The position numbers and the translations under genes are program-made. The notes under the pieces were generated by a model. That model was not told the DNA's origin and did not search any database. It saw only the letters and a program-made list of their open reading frames with translations. A stretch of 64,000 nucleotides of DNA from Siphonodentalium dalli (lineage: Eukaryota; Mollusca; Scaphopoda; Gadilida; Siphonodentaliidae), in the NCBI GenBank assembly GCA_032622095.1, contig CP136064.1, positions 264,655,863 through 264,719,862 of the forward strand. The letters run 5' to 3'. Positions 58,001-64,000 of the stretch are shown here, piece after piece; position 1 is the first letter of the stretch, and each line of letters opens with the position of its first letter.

Positions 58001-61000
58001 GTACCATTTGTGAGAAAACAATGGTTGAACTGCACACAAATGTAAATATACACTACCAGTACTTATTAGGGATACACTCAAGCCTTGAAATAGTGTGTCT
58101 GTCATTTGCAGAATGAGGTCCCCAGAGGGTTAATATAGTGATGCTACCCCGCATAGTGGGCTAGCATCACCAAATTCACCCTCTGGGAACCTCATTCTGC
58201 TGAGGTGTAAGCAGAATGAGGTCCCCAGAGGGTGAATTTGGTGATGCTAGCCCGCTATGCGGGGTAGCATCACTAAATTCACCCTCTGGGGACCTCATTC
58301 TGCAAATGACAGGCACACTATTTCAAGGCTTGGGACTGTGTGTAATTTGTTGATAGCAATTACACTGTTTTCTGAATATTTGGATATCAAATTTATGAAA
58401 ATAATTTATTTTGGGATGACTTTTTGTTATTTTGTCCACTGTTTCGGGGGACACTGTGGCCGAGTGGCCTTTTATTATTAATATAATATCTACATACGAG
58501 TTTGTTATCTATTTATTTTATATCTTTTACAGAGAGAGAAGGGTGAGCCCTCACCGAGAGAGGGGCCAGTGAACTCTTACTCCAGGTTAAAACAGGAGCA
58601 TTCTCGGAATAAACATACAAAAGTAATATTACGACGACTATAGATAGAGTTACTTTGCAGTCAATCTTTGTTAAGTCGAACATCGGCAGCTTGAGAATCC
58701 ATCTTAACCGTTTACTGAAGCATCATTGACCAGTAGTTATCCCATAGGTCATAGGAAATGGTCAGATAATAAGTTCAACAAATGACCACAGTCCCCTGGG
58801 GAAAAATACCACATACAGTAATGCTCCAATTAATCGACCTCTTAACCACAGCAGAATTATGGGTAACTTTTCAGGATTTAGTCGGAAATATGGCTTGTTG
58901 CCATTCATCAGAAAGCTCTCGGCGAGAGCTTTCCGATGAATGGCAACAAGCCATATTTCCGACTAAATCCTGAAAAGTTACCCATAATTCTGCTGTGGTT
59001 AAGAGGTCGATTAATTAGAGCATAACTGTATACCAATATATACAATACCAGTGACAAGGTTCACAAGTCCGACTTTGGGAAAACACACCATCCATCATAT
59101 TCCTCGTAGATTCTCAAAATCATTCTTCTCAGTCACAATGTGTCTTATTGGTCTTGAAATTTCTTTTCTTTTGATGTATATTTCGATAGTATCAAACCAA
59201 GGGAAGTCGAAATATCATGCCGAAAACTTGCAAAATTTGGGAGTCAGTTTAACTGTCTGCCTAATATCCTCCATAATTCAAAAAAATTCTCGACTCAGCC
59301 AAAATATGCCCCAGTGTATGTTACAGGACATAAAATTTCCTTTCGTTTGATATATAACTTGACGGAGCTAATTGAAGCGAAGTCGACATATCGTACAAGG
59401 AATTTTCAAGTTTGGCAATTGTGATCATAATAAGTGAATTGGTATCCGTGTATATTCACTACTGAACGGACCCGGAAACTGACGGCCGCTTTTTGTCGGT
59501 AGGTTTCGCTAGTTTTTTATACGATATCTCGACCTCTATCGGTTTGATACAATCAAATTATACATCAAAAGAAAAGAAATTTCCTTGCCAATAAGAAACA
59601 TTGAAATATATCTTGAATTTAACTCTTTGCATCACTAAATAATTTGGCATGCTCTACGGCCAACATTTTTCATCCAATTGATCCCAAACTTCATACGGCT
59701 CTTCCAGTTGACATCTGCTATTGCTTAGACTTTCTGCATTCCTTATCGCTCCATTGACTGTAATGTATGGACATTATCCTCTCTCCAAGTTGAGCTACAG
59801 TGTCATTAACACTTTCATTTTTTTCAGAGTTCTCATGCATATACTGATTATAGAAGGGAAAATCAAAATCAGCAATACAGAGGTGATAGGAGGCAGGGTG
59901 ATTCATACGGGTACCGAAATCAAGGGCAGGGCTATGTCAGAGGTGGTGCAGGAAGTCCACATTATCATGGCGCTGGGCGTAGGGAAGATGTTCCATCCAG
60001 AGGTAGCTTCGACGATGGTTATCAGAGTAAAAGAAGAGGCACTGCTGAAGACACAACCAACCATGGCCCTGAAGGTATATAGCTTCATGGGAACTATTGA
60101 TACTTTATTTTCACCTAATTCTCATGGGAATTGTATGCCAAGGATTGTGAGGTTGGACAGATTTTTTTAATTTTTATACCCACATTTTAAAAACGGGAGA
60201 TAACTTATGTTTTTGTTCTTTCTACTCATCGATGAGTATTTATCATAGAAAGGGTTAAGCGACGTGATCATTGCCTATAATTTAGAAATTTTCAGCCAAT
60301 TGAAATTAACTTTGGCCATTTAACAAAAAATTGGCCATTGGCCAATTTTATCGACAGAGCGACCCCAGCTACACAGCCATTTATTTTTTATAGGGCATTA
60401 TAATCCTCCTAATAGTAGGGTTGGTGGTAGCGACACACATCAGGATGCAGCATTCCTATCAGAAATATATGGAGAAATCCAGCAGTATTATCACAATATG
60501 AATATTCCCATTGATCACGATGAGGTCAATCCGAGGGAAGCAGCACTGGGTATGTTTAACTCTACTAAACATCTGGTCTATTATTCATGTGGATACCAAA
60601 TTTGAAAACAAACAGATAACTATAACTAAAGCTATCACCAGGAAACCACACGTATTGACAGTCTTAACTCCCTACTGACTACCACCACTCAGGAGAATGT
60701 GGATAAGATCGACATTTTGATAAACAATTGTGTTCGCTTAATGAATAATAAATGTAAATATAATTTCTAATCCAAGAGCATATCATGACATTCAGATTTA
60801 GGATTCAGTTTAAATGCGCTGTAATTTTGTTCAAATCTCTCCACATGGAATCACCTGATTATATCACGGACATGTTTCAAGTGAGATCGGGAGGAATAAC
60901 TCGGTCCAACACCACCGGATTCCACCTGCATACCATCGGCGGCAAACCGAACAATAAGCATGGAAAGTTCCAGGAAGTGTCCATCGCGCTATGGAACAAA

Positions 61001-63896
61001 CTGCCAATGAACATCAGGTGCTGTCACTCTGTTCAAAGTTTTAAAAAGTTGTTGAAAACATATCTGTTTCGTCAATGTTTTCAGTTGCCAAATTGACATT
61101 ATTCGCACTTATTTTCGATTCACAAATTTTTCATATATTCCATATTCGTGATTTGTTACTTTTTAGCTGTGTAAGTAGCTGTTTTTAGGTAGTATTTTAA
61201 TTCTCCTTGGCCTCTTTTAAACTCACATATCTTTTAGTATCCATATTGTGGTATCTCTTTGTTTTAAACTGTACATGTATTTCTATTGTAAAGCGCATTG
61301 AAACTAATTTACTGTCTAATGCGTTTTTAAATGTAAATATAATAATAATATTAATAATAACCAACAAAATTATCAAATTATAAGTCAACAAGGACCAGAA
61401 CTCCGGCAAAAATAGGTGGACTGAATCCAAATTGAACTTGACCTGTATTTTCATGTGGGTAATCCACAAATAAAATTTTAAAACAATCAGATAACTAAAA
61501 CTAAAGTTATCCAGAAATCATCTAGAATGGACAGATGGATGCACACATGGACGAAAGTGGTGGCAAGCCTTGAAGTAGGGTGTCTGTCATTTGCAGAATG
61601 AGGTCCCCAGAGGGTGAATTTAGTGATGCTACCCCGCATAGCGGGCTAGCATCACCAATTTCACCCTCTGGGAACCTCATTCTGCTGAGGTGTAAGCAGA
61701 ATGAGGTCCCCAGAGGGTGAATTTGGTGATGCTAGCCCGCTATGCGGGGTAGCATCACTAAATTCACCCTCTGGGGACCTCATTCTGCAAATGACAGACA
61801 CCCTATTTCAAGGCTTGAGTGGTGGATATACTGGATGACATGCATCATATCCTCCATCCGTCCATCCGTCTGTCTTCCATCTAGAAGAGTGTTCTATAGT
61901 TTTGTTTGGGTCTTCCATTCTAGAGTTATTGATCTTTGTTTATCTGGAATTATTGATTTTTTTTGTCTGTATCTCAGCCATGGGTTATTGGTTTTTGAAT
62001 GTTCGCCATACTGAGGATTTCCAAAGAAGTTTTGTTTTCTCTATCACAGACTTGGAAATGATTCTGGTGATGTTCTGCGAAAGTATAAAACAGTTTGATT
62101 TTAAATGCATATTCTAGTCAGTTTATAATGATATAGATTGAATTATCATTTCTTGGTCGTACAGACATGTGACCCCACTGGGGCGAATAACTGTTGTGAA
62201 ATTGCTTATTTTGTACAAGATTGAGATTCTGTCCAACCAACTAAGATTGTTATAAAATAGAAAGAAAATGGGGGGAATACTCGATTGACTTTTTATGGAC
62301 GTTTGCCATTATCACAGATTTCAAAACAGGTGCAAATGACATTCGCATTTTTATGCCCCCACTTTCGAAGAAAATGGGGGGTATACTGGATTGACTGCGT
62401 CTGTCTGTCACACTTTCTCCATCCGTGTGTCCGTCCATTGACTGCGTCTGTCCGACACACTTTATCCCTCCGTGTGTCCGTCCATCCGACCTCATATAAC
62501 TCGAACAATTATGAACCGATTTCAATAATGTTTTGTATGCAATCTCCTTAGGACCGCCTCTCCACATGATGCTAATTGCGGTGCGGTCCGACTTTCTTTT
62601 TTTAAGTTACACCTTACTTTTCGACTTATTTTGACTTAGAAAATTCTGTCCGACTTAATAACTTCAACAAATATGAACCGATTTCAATAATTTTTGGTAT
62701 ACATGCTTCTCACAACACCCTCTCTACATGATGCGGCTCAGGGTTGGCTCGGACTGTTTTTCCTAACATTACACTTCATTTTCGACTTATTTTGACTTTA
62801 TAAAAACGACATTTCCATTTTCCATTCTAGAGTTATCCTCCTTTGTTTTTGTTAAATTTGTTTTCTGTCCTGTCCATGTGTCAAGTTGGCACCATGGGGG
62901 TACGCCAGCACCCGAGATGCAACTTCTTATTTTTTTTGTTTTAAATTTTAGACCTAATCAAACAACTAAATTTAGGCAGTCAGAGGTCGTCAGATGGTCA
63001 AAGGAGCCCAAGACAAAATCGGCAAAATGATAGGTACGATGACCACCAGGGTGGCCGAAATAAGCATACTTCATCACAGGGTGGACATTGTCAGAGTCCA
63101 TCCCAGAGAAGCCACACCCATCATAGTCCTTCCAGTGGACCACAGCAAGATACATCTAATAGTGGATACCCTCTGAGACAGGACTCGGGAGATCGAGATA
63201 GAGGTGATGCTAAGAACGCTGGGATAAGTCGTCCGAGGGGAGATAATAATGATAGAGTGGGGTCAGGTGATACACCAGGTGAGAAGCATGGAGGAAGGAG
63301 GTCCAGTCAGAAGAAAGACTATAAGTGTAGAGAGAGGAACAACAACGCCAAGAAAAAACAACAGGTCAGTTACCATCGAATTCATTTTCCCAATTAGCTA
63401 CAAAAGTATACATTTAAATGGTCTTTTATTATACTTCCTGTAACAAAGTTATGGGTGGGGTGGTGAGGATATTTAGGAATCAGCTTGTCTGGTCATCCAT
63501 CTGGGTGGGCTATCATCACAAACTTCACTCTCTGGGAACCTCGTTCTGCTTAAGCCTCAACTGCTATAGGAGACCTAGGATCAGATTGAAGTTCCCCAGT
63601 TGAAGTTGGTGATGTTCACCCATTGGTTCACCCATTGGTTTTAGATACTTTTTCTGGGAAATATCCCCTAATTTGCAGAAGATAAAATGCATAATCAAGG
63701 TAACATGTTAATTTGAGACTATATATACTTCCCAGCTTGCAGCTGCTTGTGAAAATTCATATTTCAATATAACTCTCATGAGGTATTTAGGTATTCAAAA
63801 CAAAAAACTGTAGGTATTCTCTGTCTTTTTCAGTTTGAGCCTTATATGGATATGGACGAGGTTTCACATGGTCTTAAAAGGGGAACTCTTATTCAG
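54468..63896 (+). CDS. DIS3L2: DIS3L2-like 3'-5' exoribonuclease, N-terminal part (7 exons, 3' part outside window)
   Basis: DIS3L2 is a cytoplasmic RNase II/RNB-family enzyme that degrades oligouridylated RNAs independently of the exosome. Seven exons join in one frame (54468-55089, 57058-57113, 58533-58622, 59828-60074, 60394-60549, 62952-63364, 63834-63896; 1647 nt, 549 codons), all with GT donors and AG acceptors. Identity rests on the last exon: FEPYM...VSHGLKRGTLIQ corresponds to the region just before the first cold-shock domain of animal DIS3L2, where human reads FETYM...VSEGLKRGTLIQ. The 528 residues before it are far longer than the roughly 50 in human and have no folded domain: Lys-rich and acidic first (residues 1-207), then R/G/Y/Q/S-rich. 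Cold-shock domains, RNB and S1 lie beyond the window. The ATG at 54468 follows an acceptor at 54444, so at least one noncoding exon should lie upstream. A fusion or misjoined neighbour is possible for the 5' exons, but unbroken phase argues against it. Confidence 0.8.
55124..55180 (+). mobile_element. fragment of the pogo/Tigger-like palindrome
   Basis: CAGTAATGCCCTAATTAATC then GAGAGCTTTCCGATGAG: the left terminus joined directly to part of the centre, i.e. a copy with most of one arm deleted. Confidence 0.6.
55240..57045. other. DIS3L2 intron, diverged repeat and G-tract
   Basis: 55250-55680 looks like a dispersed repeat (GGCCATCTTGGCCTCCATAT, GGAGGCCATGATGGACGCCA, inverted to each other) with spurious ORFs on the minus strand. 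An 18-bp G-run is at about 55752-55769. The rest shows nothing recognisable; a short inverted pair GGCCTTAAAATCCTTATGAG / GATTTTAAGGCC is at about 56728 and 56835. Confidence 0.4.
57058..57113 (+). CDS. DIS3L2: DIS3L2-like exon 2 of those found
   Basis: 56 nt, acceptor TTTCATTTTTGCAG, donor AAG|GTTAGT. Completes the split Asp codon and reads DSGTDDTNVGRTESRALNK, ending in phase 0. Confidence 0.72.
57146..57380 (+). mobile_element. second TTAA-type MITE family, worn copy in DIS3L2 intron
   Basis: GAAGCTTCCTGAATTTTTGC at the left and GGCACAGCTCCTGTCATGAC at the right match the family; hairpins are degraded and TTAA sites are gone. Confidence 0.6.
58079..58332. mobile_element. 254-bp double-hairpin MITE, copy 1
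   Basis: Ends CAAGCCTTGAAATAG and the inverse. The element folds into one long hairpin around TGAGGTGTAA (58201-58210), and each arm contains its own palindrome around GATGCTACCCCGCATAG and GCGGGCTAGCATC. CAGAATGAGGTCCCCAGAGG occurs in both arms. Flanks (GATACACT, GGACTGTG) do not match, unlike copy 2. Confidence 0.8.
58533..58622 (+). CDS. DIS3L2: DIS3L2-like exon 3 of those found
   Basis: 90 nt, acceptor TATCTTTTACAG, donor AAA|GTAATA. Phase 0 at both ends, so it can be skipped without a frameshift. Charged: REKGEPSPREGPVNSYSRLK then a Lys/His-rich end. Confidence 0.72.
58816..59028. mobile_element. pogo/Tigger-like palindromic MITE, copy 2
   Basis: 213 bp, the same length as 53319-53531, with TA at 58814-58815 and 59029-59030. 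The arms are nearly perfect inverses around GAAAGCTCTCGGCGAGAGC. Lies in a DIS3L2 intron. Confidence 0.82.
59035..59825. other. DIS3L2 intron, no gene recognised
   Basis: A pair of diverged inverted blocks (TCAAACCAAGGGAAGTCGAA-like near 59193 and TCTATCGGTTTGATACAATC near 59538, each beside a TGATGTATA-type word) suggests an old inverted repeat. Nothing else. Confidence 0.35.
59828..60074 (+). CDS. DIS3L2: DIS3L2-like exon 4 of those found, RG/GY/Q-rich
   Basis: 247 nt, acceptor CATTTTTTTCAG, donor GAAG|GTATAT. Low-complexity sequence with ENQNQQYRGDRRQGDSYGYR, GQGYVRGGAGS and several RG or RR pairs, as in RNA-binding or condensate-forming disordered regions. Ends one base into a codon. Confidence 0.78.
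60394..60549 (+). CDS. DIS3L2: DIS3L2-like exon 5 of those found
   Basis: 156 nt, acceptor TTATTTTTTATAG, donor CTGG|GTATGT. Phase 1 at both ends. It includes the only part of the extension with a helix-like pattern: DAAFLSEIYGEIQQYYHNMN, followed by PIDHDEVNPREAAL. This may be a short binding motif. Confidence 0.76.
60700..61350 (+). pseudogene. 3' end of an L2/CR1-type LINE
   Basis: The frame at 60785-61096 (RIQFKCAVILFKSLHMESPD ... FQEVSIALWNKLPMNIRCC ... FKKLLKTYLFRQCF) is the conserved C-terminus that follows the reverse transcriptase in L2/Rex/CR1-group LINEs. The 3' UTR ends with the usual AAAGCGCATTGAAAC-type block and an AATAATAAT tail near 61335-61360. Upstream reverse transcriptase is missing, as expected from 5' truncation on insertion. 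It lies in a DIS3L2 intron, in sense orientation. Confidence 0.8.
61564..61817. mobile_element. 254-bp double-hairpin MITE, copy 2
   Basis: The same length and fold as 58079-58332, with the perfect 8-bp duplication AGTGGTGG (61556-61563, 61818-61825). Ends CAAGCCTTGAAGTAG and CTATTTCAAGGCTTG. The 8-bp duplication and CA-type ends suggest a hAT-derived MITE. Lies in a DIS3L2 intron. Confidence 0.85.
62345..62935 (+). repeat. degenerate tandem repeat with about 165-bp period
   Basis: ATGAACCGATTTCAATAAT occurs at about 62510 and 62675, each followed by a CTCTCTACATGATG-type block and TTTTCGACTTATTTTGACTT. It begins with CCCCCACTTTCGAAGAAAAT and a GTCTGTC/GTCCGTCC-rich lead, and ends with a GGGGGTACGCCAGCACC-like word. 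Several invertebrate genomes carry such repeats; class uncertain. Confidence 0.55.
62952..63364 (+). CDS. DIS3L2: DIS3L2-like exon 6 of those found, S/Q/R/H-rich
   Basis: 413 nt from the acceptor TTTTAAATTTTAG to the donor CAACAG|GTCAGT. Reads DLIKQLNLGSQRSSDGQRSP and continues S/Q/H/R/G-rich to a basic end (KDYKCRERNNNAKKKQQ) just before the conserved DIS3L2 start. A second in-phase acceptor, AATTTAG at 62971-62975, would shorten the exon by 24 nt (eight residues). Confidence 0.75.
63480..63640. repeat. worn relative of the 254-bp double hairpin
   Basis: TTCACTCTCTGGGAACCTCG and TTCTGCTTAAGC..., then GATTGAAGTTCCCCAGTTGAAG, mirror the CACCCTCTGGGAACCTCATT and GTCCCCAGAGGGTGAA blocks of the 254-bp family around a similar loop. 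Only the central part is recognisable. Confidence 0.5.
63834..63896 (+). CDS. DIS3L2: DIS3L2-like exon 7 of those found, conserved
   Basis: 63 nt, acceptor CTGTCTTTTTCAG, donor ATTCAG|GTGAGA, phase 0. Encodes FEPYMDMDEV followed by SHGLKRGTLIQ. This is the anchor for the gene assignment; the next exon, outside the window, should begin with a G(V/S)LRINPK-like sequence. Confidence 0.85.
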
Positions 63897-64000
63897 GTGA
63901 GAATGCTTATTATGCTTCCAACCACTTCGTCTCTGCCTTCATAATAAATTATGCACTGGTTGTCATATTTGGGGAGGGGAAGTCATATTTAGGGAGGGGA

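Noticed and set aside
58450-58472. tRNA-like A box (GTGGCCGAGTGG)
   Set aside because: No B box follows at a suitable distance; an isolated word is insufficient.

Overview
The window looks like nuclear DNA of an invertebrate animal. It is AT-rich, has spliceosomal introns (GT...AG, pyrimidine-rich acceptors), is packed with short inverted-repeat transposons, and carries a PHD/SGNH-type non-LTR retrotransposon with a 2A-like motif. A mollusc or another marine lophotrochozoan/deuterostome fits best; this is inference and the species cannot be named from the sequence alone. Nothing looks prokaryotic, and there is no CRISPR array or operon.

Only one host gene is supported. From about 54.4 kb to the right edge, on the plus strand, lie seven consecutive exons of a DIS3L2-like 3'-5' exoribonuclease gene. 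All junctions keep one reading frame of 549 codons. Only the last exon (63834-63896) reaches the conserved DIS3L2 sequence; the first 528 codons form a long, charged and R/G/Q/S-rich, probably disordered N-terminal extension. The catalytic exons lie beyond the window. The introns hold palindromic MITEs, a LINE 3' end and degenerate repeats.

The other 54 kb is intergenic DNA dominated by mobile elements. (1) Several families use TTAA target sites: a piggyBac-like MITE with six copies, a second family sharing its hairpin core, and three further inverted-repeat families. Two nested insertions give relative ages. (2) Elements with 8-bp target duplications include a 1.09-kb hAT relic with a BED-finger remnant, a GC-rich 176-bp palindrome and a 254-bp double hairpin. 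(3) Two 213-bp palindromes have TA duplications (pogo/Tigger-like). (4) 33.6-34.76 kb is a GC-rich tandem array of 128-142 bp units. (5) 37385-39225 is a compact 1.84-kb element with long, nearly identical inverted repeats, a perfect 8-bp duplication and a small basic ORF; I cannot place it in a family. (6) 39.3-44.0 kb is an almost complete CR1-like retrotransposon on the minus strand, with an intact SGNH-hydrolase ORF1 and an ORF2 (2A motif, PHD finger, endonuclease, reverse transcriptase) broken by two stops and one 2-nt deletion. (7) 44.4-47.8 kb is a set of nested or interleaved inverted repeats around a C2H2-like ORF and a cluster of TACCCGCA motifs. 5S rRNA-like fragments lie on both sides of the retrotransposon.

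The most promising leads for something undescribed are the 1.84-kb element with its orphan ORF, the composite at 44.4-47.8 kb, the hairpin core shared by two TTAA families, and the long N-terminal extension of the DIS3L2-like protein. Large parts of the window show nothing I can recognise, and are listed as such.
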